Of a stretch of DNA of 13,238 nucleotides, positions 5,421 to 11,530 are shown in pieces. Origin of the DNA: Pseudomonadota bacterium (GTDB taxonomy: Bacteria; Desulfobacterota; Desulfovibrionia; Desulfovibrionales; Desulfovibrionaceae); assembly GCA_023453335.1 (NCBI GenBank), contig JAEXTU010000083.1:1-13238 (forward strand). Direction: 5' to 3'. A program made the position numbers and the translations under genes. The notes under the pieces were generated by a model. It saw nothing but the letters and a program-made list of their open reading frames with translations. It had not been told where the DNA came from and ran no database searches. Position 1 is the stretch's first letter, and each line of letters begins with the position of its first letter.

Positions 5421-6176
5421 TTAGCCGGGGGATTGAGCCACCCGGCGCAGCAGGGCCGGGTCGTCGGCAAAGAAGCCGTCCGCGCCCAGGGACAGGGCGC
5501 GGCGCATGGCGGGCTCGGTGTTGCGGCCGCCCCTGGCCCAGGGCAGGAGCAGGGCCCCGGCCGCGTGCACCGCGGCGGCCAGGTCGGGGGTGAGGTCCGC
5601 CTCGTCGGGGTGGAAGGAGGCCGCGCCCAGCTCGGCCAGCCGGCCCACGATGGCCGGGATGGGGTAGGCCCGGTCGGCCAATACCCCCACCCGGGCCGCG
5701 GGCTCGGCCAGGCGCAGGGCATCCAGCACCTCCTGGGAAAAGCTGGAGAAGAGCACCGACCCCAAGATCCCCCGCTGCCGCACCGGACCGAGCGCCAGGG
5801 CCGCGGCCTGAGGGGCGTCCACCTGCTCCAGCACCTCGGGCTTCACCTCGATGTTGATCTGGATGCGGCCGACCAGCAGGTCCAATGCCTGTTCCAGGGT
5901 CGGGATGCGCTCGGCCGCAAAGCCCGGGCCGAACCAGGAGCCCGCGTCCAGGCGGGAGATTTCTGCAAGGGTATGCGCCGCGAGCCGGCCCCGGCCGTCG
6001 GTGGTACGATCGAGCGTCGCATCGTGCAGGACCACCGGCACCAGGTCCCGGGTCAGCCCCACGTCGAACTCCACCATGTCCGCGCCAGCAAGCAGGGCCG
6101 CCCGGAACGCGGCCAGGGTGTTCTCCGGCGCGTGGGCGCTGTCGCCCCGGTGGGCGATGATGAGAATGCCGCTCAA
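5421..6176 (-). CDS. Glycerophosphodiester phosphodiesterase
   Basis: A 251-residue GDPD-family TIM-barrel enzyme, which splits glycerophosphodiesters into glycerol-3-phosphate and an alcohol. The catalytic and metal residues are present: HRGD (H9, R10), ENT (E18), EFD (E36, D38) and LHD (H51), followed by TLDRTTDGRG and INIEVKPE. There is no signal peptide, so it is cytoplasmic and probably recycles phospholipid head groups. No ATG is available at the N-terminus; the best start is a TTG at 6176 that overlaps the mqnC stop as TTGA, so it is probably translated by coupling to mqnC. That start places HRGD at residue 9, normal for the family. The functional link to menaquinone synthesis is unclear and may only reflect shared transcription. 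Confidence 0.92.
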   Translation of the reverse strand: MSGILIIAHRGDSAHAPENTLAAFRAALLAGADMVEFDVGLTRDLVPVVLHDATLDRTTDGRGRLAAHTLAEISRLDAGSWFGPGFAAERIPTLEQALDLLVGRIQINIEVKPEVLEQVDAPQAAALALGPVRQRGILGSVLFSSFSQEVLDALRLAEPAARVGVLADRAYPIPAIVGRLAELGAASFHPDEADLTPDLAAAVHAAGALLLPWARGGRNTEPAMRRALSLGADGFFADDPALLRRVAQSPG

Positions 6177-7210
6177 GCCGGGTCCGGGAGCAGGGTGTAG
6201 TCCATGCTCCTGCGTCGGGGGGTGAAGCCGGCCCGCGTGACCAGCCGGCGCAGTTCCGGCTCGGGCAGGCGGAAGCTCACGCCGGTGGCCTTGACCACGT
6301 TCTCCTCGATCATGGTGGAGCCGAAGTCGTTGGCCCCGAAGAACAGGGCCAGCTGCCCCACCAGCGGCCCCTGGGTGACCCAGGAGGCCTGGAGGTTGGG
6401 CACGTTGTCCAGGTAAAGGCGGGAGAGGGCCAGGAACTTGAGGTACTCGCTGCTGGCCGCCTCGGGCCGGGGCAGGCGGGTGTTCTCGGGCTGGAAGGTC
6501 CAGGGGATGAAGGCGGTGAACCCGCCGGTCTCGTCCTGCAGGGAGCGCACCCGCGTGAGGTGCTCCAGGCGCTGCTCCAGGGTCTCGCCCTGGCCGAACA
6601 TCATGGTGGCGGTGGTCTTCATGCCCTGCGTGTGCGCCTCGCGCATGACCGCCAGCCAGGCGTCGGCCCCGCACTTGTTGGGCGAGACCTCGCGCCGCAC
6701 CGCGTCGACCAGCACCTCGGCCCCGCCGCCCGGGATGGAGTCCAGCCCGGCCGCGCGCAGGCGGCGCACCACCTCGGCCACCGGCAGCCCGCCGTCCCGG
6801 GCCAGGAAGTCGATCTCCGTGGGCGAGAGCCCGTGGATGGCCACGGTGGGGAACCGGGCCTTGAGGAAGGCGAACAGGTCCTCGAACCAGGCCAGCTTGA
6901 GGTCCGGGTGCATGCCCCCTTGCAGGAGGATCTGGTAGCCGCCCAGGTCCACGGTTTCCTGCACCTTGGCGGCCAGCTCCTCCCGGGTGAGCACGTAGCC
7001 CTCCGGGTCGCCGGGCGGCCGGAAGAACGCGCAGAACTTGCACCCGGACACGCACACGTTGGTGTAGTTCACGTTGCGGTCCACGATGTAGGTGACCACC
7101 GGGTCCGGGTGCATCGCCAGCCGCCGGGCGTGGGCCAGAGCCCCCAGGGTGAAGAGGCTCTCCCCCTCCCAGAGGCGCAGGGCCTGCGCGGCGTCCATTC
7201 TCTCGGCCAT
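6173..7210 (-). CDS. mqnC: Cyclic dehypoxanthinyl futalosine synthase (radical SAM)
   Basis: A 345-residue radical SAM enzyme of the futalosine menaquinone pathway, which cyclises dehypoxanthine futalosine. The N-terminal NYTNVCVSGCKFCAFF carries CxxxCxxC (C53, C57, C60), the ligands of the SAM-binding [4Fe-4S] cluster. Further family segments are LQGGMHPDL, GLDSIPGGGAEVLVD, IPWTFQPENT and, near the end, MIEENVV, which favours MqnC over MqnE. Length is normal for MqnC. The ATG at 7210 is chosen because the radical SAM domain starts soon after it and GGGGA precedes it; longer in-frame extensions run into the divergent promoter region. No other mqn gene is in the window. It implies menaquinone-based anaerobic respiration. 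Confidence 0.93.
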   Translation of the reverse strand: MAERMDAAQALRLWEGESLFTLGALAHARRLAMHPDPVVTYIVDRNVNYTNVCVSGCKFCAFFRPPGDPEGYVLTREELAAKVQETVDLGGYQILLQGGMHPDLKLAWFEDLFAFLKARFPTVAIHGLSPTEIDFLARDGGLPVAEVVRRLRAAGLDSIPGGGAEVLVDAVRREVSPNKCGADAWLAVMREAHTQGMKTTATMMFGQGETLEQRLEHLTRVRSLQDETGGFTAFIPWTFQPENTRLPRPEAASSEYLKFLALSRLYLDNVPNLQASWVTQGPLVGQLALFFGANDFGSTMIEENVVKATGVSFRLPEPELRRLVTRAGFTPRRRSMDYTLLPDPA

Positions 7211-7223
7211 GGGTTCCCCGTTC

Positions 7224-7252
7224 TTGACGCGTGCTGGAATTTGGCGGACAAG
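7224..7252 (+). promoter_or_regulatory. Weak candidate promoter of the plus-strand operon
   Basis: TTGACG (7224-7229, 5/6) and GACAAG (7247-7252, 3/6) with 17-bp spacing lie in the 64-bp divergent gap between mqnC and the CoA-binding gene. The -10 box is poor. Confidence 0.3.
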
Positions 7253-7274
7253 GTACGCCTCGAACGAGACGCCC

Positions 7275-7697
7275 ATGCTGCCGCACATGCTGTCCGACCA
7301 TGAGCTAAAGGCCCTGCTGGCAAAGGTCAAGACCATCGCCGTGCTGGGGGCCAACGACTCGCCCGGCCGTCCCGTGGACATGGTGGGCCGCTACCTGCTG
7401 GCCGCCGGGTGCACGGTGCTGCCGGTGCACCCCAAGCGCAAGACGGTCTGGGGCCTGCCCGCCTTCGCCCGCCTGGCCGACCTGCCCTGCCCCGCCGACC
7501 TCATCGACCTGTTCCGCGCCGCGGACCACTGCCCGGGCCATGCCCGGGAGGTGCTGGACCTGTCCTGGCGGCCGGCCGGGTTCTGGATGCAGTCGGGCAT
7601 CGTGAGCCCCGAGGCCCGCGCCGTCCTGGACGGGAGCGGGGTCACGGTGGTGGAGGACCGCTGCCTCATGGTGGAGCACCGGAGGCTGCGCCCGTGA
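7275..7697 (+). CDS. CoA-binding domain protein (YccU-like)
   Basis: A 140-residue protein made of a single Rossmann-type CoA-binding domain of the YccU family. It shows TIAVLGANDSPGRP (nucleotide loop, residues 20-33), VLPVHPKR, FWMQSGIVSPEA (103-114) and VVEDRCLMVEH (125-135). The family is widespread; its physiological role is unsettled, though the fold is the ligand-binding half of succinyl-CoA synthetase-like enzymes. The ATG at 7275 is preferred; a second ATG at 7287 lacks a ribosome site. It is the first gene of a plus-strand operon, and its TGA overlaps the GTG of the next gene (GTGA). Family confident, cellular role unknown. Confidence 0.88.
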   Translation: MLPHMLSDHELKALLAKVKTIAVLGANDSPGRPVDMVGRYLLAAGCTVLPVHPKRKTVWGLPAFARLADLPCPADLIDLFRAADHCPGHAREVLDLSWRPAGFWMQSGIVSPEARAVLDGSGVTVVEDRCLMVEHRRLRP

Positions 7698-8176
7698 CTT
7701 CGGCCACGCTTGCGGCCTTCGACTGCCAGCGCTGCGGCCACTGCTGCGAGGGCCGCGGGGGCATCGTGCTCGCGCCCTCGGACGCCGCCCGCCTGGCCGC
7801 GCACCTGGGCCTGGCCGTGGAGGAGTTCCTCGCCCGGCACACCGAGCGCAAGGGCCGGCTGCCCCGGCTTCTGGCCGGGCCGGACGAATACTGCGAATTC
7901 TACGACCACGCCCTGCCCGGCTGCGGGGTGCATCCCGCGCGGCCGGACATCTGCAGGGCCTGGCCCTACTTCCGGGGCAACCTGCTGGATGCGGAGAGCT
8001 GGGCCATGATGCGGGAGGACTGCCCGGGCATGGAGCTGCCTGCCGCCCACGCGGAGTTCGCGGCCCAGGGCCGGGCCTACATGCAGGAGCACGGCCTGTT
8101 CAAGCGCCGCGGGGACGACACCCCCGAGGCCCTGGTATCCCCCTGGCCGGACGATGCGCAGGGGAATTGCCCGTGA
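7694..8176 (+). CDS. YkgJ-type cysteine cluster protein
   Basis: A 160-residue protein of the YkgJ / UPF0153 cysteine-cluster family, thought to bind Zn or an Fe-S cluster. The N-terminal CQRCGHCC (C11, C14, C17, C18) is followed by YCEFYD (C67), CGVHPARPDICRAWPYF (C77, C87) and a late C110. It starts with GTG, overlapping the upstream stop as GTGA. Its own TGA overlaps the GTG of the J-domain gene in the same way, so the three genes are probably translated by coupling. YkgJ-like proteins lack a settled function; position before a J-domain protein hints at a metal- or folding-related role, which is inference. Confidence 0.88.
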   Translation: MTSATLAAFDCQRCGHCCEGRGGIVLAPSDAARLAAHLGLAVEEFLARHTERKGRLPRLLAGPDEYCEFYDHALPGCGVHPARPDICRAWPYFRGNLLDAESWAMMREDCPGMELPAAHAEFAAQGRAYMQEHGLFKRRGDDTPEALVSPWPDDAQGNCP

Positions 8177-8985
8177 ATGTGGCCGAGGCCTACGGCATCC
8201 TGCACCTGCCCAAGGGAGCGGGCTCGGACGAGGTCAAGGCCGCGTACCGCAAGCTGGCCTTCGAGCTGCACCCGGATCTGAACCCGGATGACCCCTCGGC
8301 CTCCCGCCGCTTCCAGCTCCTGAACGAGGCCTACGTGCTGCTCAAGCAGGTGCTGGAGGAGGAGCCGCCCGCCGCGGCCGGGGCGGGCAGGAAGCGGCGG
8401 AAGGCGGCGCAGAAGGACGAGAAGCCCACGGCCAGCCAGGCCGAGGCCTCCCGGGAGTACGCCAGGCAGGCGGGCGCGACCCCGCCGCCCGGCTCCGGAG
8501 CCAATGCCGGGGCCAAGGCCGCGGGCAACGGACCCACCTTCACCTTCCGCAAGGAGGAGGTGCTGCGGGACATCATGAGCGACCCGTTCGCCCGGCGGGT
8601 GTTCGAGGACATCTACCGCACGGTGCGCCAGAGCGGCCGCGCCGGCACCCCGGTGCCGCCGGTGCCCAAGGAGCGCAAGCTCACCCTGCGCTGGGGCGGC
8701 AAGAGCGTGTCCGTGGACCTGAGCAAGGGCGTGGTCGGCGGGGTCAAGGACTGGCTTGCCAAGTCCATGGACGATGAGCAGACTATCGAGATACCCGCGC
8801 ACCAGCTCACCCCGGGTGCGCGCATACGGCTGACCATCCGCCGGGCCTGGACCGGCGAGCCCAAGACCGTGGAGGTGCCCCTGCCGCCGGACTACGTGCC
8901 CGGCCGGCCCCTGCGCCTCAAGGGCCTGGGCCGCAAGCTGGGACCCTGGGCCGGCGACCTGTACATCCGCCTGGTGGCGAAATAA
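8173..8985 (+). CDS. J-domain (DnaJ-like) co-chaperone, no zinc finger
   Basis: A 270-residue protein with an N-terminal J domain (residues 3-60, HPD at 33-35), which stimulates the ATPase of Hsp70/DnaK. A low-complexity Ala/Lys/Glu-rich linker follows (about 65-115), then PTFTFRKEEVLRDIMSDPF, and a C-terminal beta-rich half (165-270) that resembles one DnaJ substrate-binding domain, ending GPWAGDLYIRL. The Gly/Phe region and the four-Cys zinc finger of DnaJ are absent, so it is a specialised J protein and not the housekeeping DnaJ. The GTG at 8173 is chosen because AGGGGA lies 7 nt before it; the in-frame TTG at 8167 would be too close to that site. The start overlaps the ykgJ-like stop, and the next gene begins 11 bp after its end. 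Confidence 0.88.
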   Translation: MNVAEAYGILHLPKGAGSDEVKAAYRKLAFELHPDLNPDDPSASRRFQLLNEAYVLLKQVLEEEPPAAAGAGRKRRKAAQKDEKPTASQAEASREYARQAGATPPPGSGANAGAKAAGNGPTFTFRKEEVLRDIMSDPFARRVFEDIYRTVRQSGRAGTPVPPVPKERKLTLRWGGKSVSVDLSKGVVGGVKDWLAKSMDDEQTIEIPAHQLTPGARIRLTIRRAWTGEPKTVEVPLPPDYVPGRPLRLKGLGRKLGPWAGDLYIRLVAK

Positions 8986-8996
8986 GGAGAAATCAA

Positions 8997-9305
8997 GTGG
9001 CCGAAACCATTGACGAAATCACTATCAACTGGGAAGACGAGGAAGGCAACCTGGCGGTCAAGGAGATCAAGAAGGAGGTCCTGACCCGGGGGGCCTGGAC
9101 CACCATCATGTTCCTGCTCCAGAACCTGGACAAGAAGACCGGGGACTACAAGGCCCCCCAGGTGCGCATCGTGCGCTACAAGAAGAGCGGCGGCCGCTAC
9201 CTGCCCCAGTCCAAGTTCACCATCTCCTCGGCCAAGCAGGCCCGCCAGATCACCGGCATCCTCACCGGCTGGCTGCCCGACATGGGCGAGGGGGAGAGCG
9301 ACTAG
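8997..9305 (+). CDS. Conserved-looking small protein of unknown function
   Basis: A 102-residue protein I cannot assign to a named family. It has an acidic N-terminus (ETIDEITINWEDEEGN), a basic patch (VKEIKKEV), a central GAWTTIMFLLQNLDKKTGDY, and a Lys/Arg-rich strand-like part (VRIVRYKKSGGRYLPQSKF) before an amphipathic tail. No cysteine, signal peptide or membrane segment is seen. The GTG start has AAGGAG at ideal distance. It lies 11 bp after the J-domain gene, so it is likely co-transcribed and may be a partner or client; that is inference. Its TAG stop shares the CTAG tetramer with the stop of the convergent gene at 9302. Confidence 0.8.
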   Translation: MAETIDEITINWEDEEGNLAVKEIKKEVLTRGAWTTIMFLLQNLDKKTGDYKAPQVRIVRYKKSGGRYLPQSKFTISSAKQARQITGILTGWLPDMGEGESD

Positions 9306-10237
9306 CCCTGCCCGCCCCCGCTCCTCTCCGGCTCCAGGTCCAGGACGTGGCGGCCCAGGGCGTAGTGCATGAGGATGGGGTGCTCCACGGCCTGCTCCAG
9401 GCGGGTGATGGCCCGGGCCAGGCGGGCGACGTCCTCGTGCATGCCCCGCAGGTAGCCGAGCACGGCTTGCTGCCGCGGGTCGGCGGCCTCGCCGAAGAGT
9501 TCCTCCAGGTCCATGAGGGCCAGCTCCAGCCGGCCCTGCAGGGTGCCCAGCACGTTGTTGCCCACGTGGGCCATGCCGCCCGCGGCCTTGGCCAGGGCGT
9601 CCCGGCCCAGGCCCAGGAGTCGCCCGGCAATGAGGGACACCACCTCGGCGCACTGGGCGAGCAGCCCCGGGTCCAGCCGGCTGAAGAACCCCGGCTCCCT
9701 TGAGTAGAGCATCACCAGGCCGAAGGGCTTCTCCCCGGCGCTGCGCAGGATGAAGGAGAGCCGGGAACGGAACCCGGCCTTGCAGGGGGCCAGGTCCGAC
9801 TCGTCGCACACTCCGCCCTCTTCCTCCGGCGCGGTCAGGAGGTCCGCCACCTCGCAGCGGCGCTGGCCGCCCTCGCCCCCTTCTGCATCCGAGCGCACCG
9901 AGCGCATGAGCGGGTGGCCGGGCTGGTTCTCCACCAGGTCGCGCACGAAGAGCGGGGTGGGCTGGTTGTCCCGGGTGGTCACCGCCACGTTGCGCCAGAC
10001 CACGCCGGCCTCGCCGTCGCGCTCCCGCAGCCGGCACACCGCGATGTCCGCGTCCAGGCGCTCGCGCAGCAGCGCTCCGCAACGCTCCAGGAAGGCCGCG
10101 GGGGCCAGGAAGGACTCCCCGGCCCGCACCAGCTCCAGGATGATCGCCAGCAGGAAGTCCGCGCCGGCGCGACCCCGCTCGCACGCGGCCAGACGCCCGG
10201 CCGTTACGTCGCGGTCAGGGGTCGGGTCGTGGGCCAT
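9302..10237 (-). CDS. GAF-like plus DHp-like protein without kinase ATPase domain (short paralogue)
   Basis: A 311-residue protein, paralogous to the gene at 10264-11460. Residues about 30-205 look like a GAF sensor domain (ADIAVCRLRERDG; FRSRLSFILR; PFGLVMLYSR). Residues about 212-285 form a helical pair like a histidine-kinase dimerisation domain: helix one has GGMAHVGNNVLG with H224, helix two is HEDVARLARAITRLEQ. The residue after the histidine is Val where kinases have Asp/Glu, and no ATP-binding N/G boxes follow; the protein ends with a conserved MHYALGRHVLDLEP tail. It could act as a phosphoacceptor, a dimerising sensor or a binding partner. The ATG has AAGGAG 6 nt upstream and lies 26 bp after the longer paralogue. 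I do not recognise a named family. Confidence 0.8.
   Translation of the reverse strand: MAHDPTPDRDVTAGRLAACERGRAGADFLLAIILELVRAGESFLAPAAFLERCGALLRERLDADIAVCRLRERDGEAGVVWRNVAVTTRDNQPTPLFVRDLVENQPGHPLMRSVRSDAEGGEGGQRRCEVADLLTAPEEEGGVCDESDLAPCKAGFRSRLSFILRSAGEKPFGLVMLYSREPGFFSRLDPGLLAQCAEVVSLIAGRLLGLGRDALAKAAGGMAHVGNNVLGTLQGRLELALMDLEELFGEAADPRQQAVLGYLRGMHEDVARLARAITRLEQAVEHPILMHYALGRHVLDLEPERSGGGQG
9530..9602 (-). repeat. 73-bp direct repeat shared by the paralogues, copy 1
   Basis: These 73 bases are identical to 10507-10579, silent codon positions included. They encode the H-box region of the DHp-like helix. Shorter identical runs also occur: 9330-9355 with 10298-10323, 9702-9728 with 10679-10705, and 9743-9766 with 10720-10743. 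The rest of the two genes is clearly diverged. Confidence 0.9.
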
Positions 10238-10263
10238 GGGGGCTCCTTGCGGAAGGCGAGAGG

Positions 10264-11460
10264 TTAGATCCAGGAAGGCGTATTGCAGCTGCGGTCGGGC
10301 TCCAGGTCCAGGACGTGGCGGCCGCGCACGTAGTGCATGAGCACCGGCTTGTCCACCGCCTCCTCCAGCTTGGAGATGGCCCGGGCCAGCCGGTCAACGT
10401 CCGAGAACATGTAGCGCACCTGCTCGGTGATCTCCTCCAGCTCCTTGCAGTCGGCCAGGTCCTTGCAGCGGGCCAGGTCCTCCAGGTCGGCAAGCACGAT
10501 CTCCACCCGGCCCTGCAGGGTGCCCAGCACGTTGTTGCCCACGTGGGCCATGCCGCCCGCGGCCTTGGCCAGGGCGTCCTGGCCCAGGGCGTAGAGCCGG
10601 CCGATGAGCAGGGACACCAGGGTGGCGCAGTCGCCCAGCAGGTAGGAGTCGAAGCGATCGAAGAAGTTCTTCTGCCGGGAGTAGAGCATCACCAGGCCGA
10701 AGGGCGCGTTCCCCGGGTCGCGCAGGATGAAGGAGAGCCGGGAGCGGTAGCCGGCCATGTAGGGCACGCAGTCGAAGGACTCGCCCCCGCGCTCCGGGCC
10801 GCGCAGGTCGTTGGAGAGCACGTACATGCGCGAGGGCTCCTGGTGCACCGCGTGCATCACCGGATGGCTGGGGTGGATCTCCTCCATGTCCTTGACGAAG
10901 ATGGGGGTGGCCAGGCCGTCGTCGGTGTTGGAGGCGATGTTCTCCCAGTAGGGGTCGCCGTCCTTGTCGATGCGCTTCAAGCGACACACGTACAGGCAAG
11001 CCCCCAGTTCCTTGAGCAGGATCTCCGCGCATTCCTCCAGAAAGTCCTCGGCGCAGTGGAACTCGTCGCCGATGGAGATGAGCTCCACCATGATCTCCAT
11101 GATGAGCGCGCTGTTCTCGTAGGCGTGCTGCAGGGCGGAGAAGCGCTGCTCCAGCTTGCCGTGCGAAGCGCAGCGCCCCTCGATGGGCCGCGGCCCGGCC
11201 TGGGCCAGGGCCTGGTCCAGGGCGCGGCGCTGCTCGGCCAGGAAGGCCAGGAGCCCGGGCCAGCCGTCCAGGCCCTCGGGGGCGCAGGGCAGGTCCGGCG
11301 GGTTGGCCAGGCTGTCCAGGGTGTCCCGGATGCTGGCCAACAGGTCGCGCATGGCCTGGGCCACGGGCGCGGGCGCAGCGTTGGCCACGGCGGCCACCAT
11401 GCGCTCCAGGGCGGTCAGGGGGTCTCCGGGTTGCAGGAGGTGCAGGGTGCAACTGGGCAT
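10264..11460 (-). CDS. GAF-like plus DHp-like protein without kinase ATPase domain (long paralogue)
   Basis: A 398-residue protein, first gene of the paralogue pair. It adds an N-terminal helical stretch of about 110 residues, absent from the shorter copy, then HAYENSALIMEIMVELISIGD, possibly a signalling helix. A GAF-like region (about 125-290) includes LGACLYVCRLKRI, YRSRLSFILRDPG and PFGLVMLYSR. The DHp-like helices are about 292-370, with H306 in GGMAHVGNNVLG and helix two DVDRLARAISKLEE. The C-terminal MHYVRGRHVLDLEPDRS is nearly identical to the other copy. There is no HATPase domain. Five cysteines between residues 135 and 160 and at 231 could sense redox or metal, but are only partly shared. 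The ribosome site (GAGGG) is fairly far upstream. The ettA terminator ends only about 25 bp before the start codon, leaving little room for a promoter. Confidence 0.82.
   Translation of the reverse strand: MPSCTLHLLQPGDPLTALERMVAAVANAAPAPVAQAMRDLLASIRDTLDSLANPPDLPCAPEGLDGWPGLLAFLAEQRRALDQALAQAGPRPIEGRCASHGKLEQRFSALQHAYENSALIMEIMVELISIGDEFHCAEDFLEECAEILLKELGACLYVCRLKRIDKDGDPYWENIASNTDDGLATPIFVKDMEEIHPSHPVMHAVHQEPSRMYVLSNDLRGPERGGESFDCVPYMAGYRSRLSFILRDPGNAPFGLVMLYSRQKNFFDRFDSYLLGDCATLVSLLIGRLYALGQDALAKAAGGMAHVGNNVLGTLQGRVEIVLADLEDLARCKDLADCKELEEITEQVRYMFSDVDRLARAISKLEEAVDKPVLMHYVRGRHVLDLEPDRSCNTPSWI
10507..10579 (-). repeat. 73-bp direct repeat shared by the paralogues, copy 2
   Basis: This is the partner of 9530-9602, identical at all 73 positions and about 0.98 kb away. 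It covers the codons around H306 of the long paralogue. Confidence 0.9.
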
Positions 11461-11484
11461 GGGTACGTTTCCCTCTATGCGGGG

Positions 11485-11520
11485 AAAATAGGGCCTTTGC
11501 CCGCGGCTGGCAAGGCCCTA
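11485..11520 (-). terminator. Intrinsic terminator of ettA
   Basis: On the minus strand the stem TAGGGCCTT / AAGGCCCTA (9 bp) is extended by three further inner G-C pairs past a one-base bulge, with a short GC-rich loop, and is followed by a TTTT run. It starts 10 bp past the ettA stop codon. It lies immediately before the GAF/DHp-like pair and could attenuate read-through into it. Confidence 0.8.
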
Positions 11521-11530
11521 CCGCTTCCGC

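Noticed and set aside
5421..7301. Apparent 626-codon fusion ending in the glycerophosphodiester phosphodiesterase
   Set aside because: The first part is a shifted reading of mqnC. The family domain begins right after the mqnC stop, with a TTG start at 6176.
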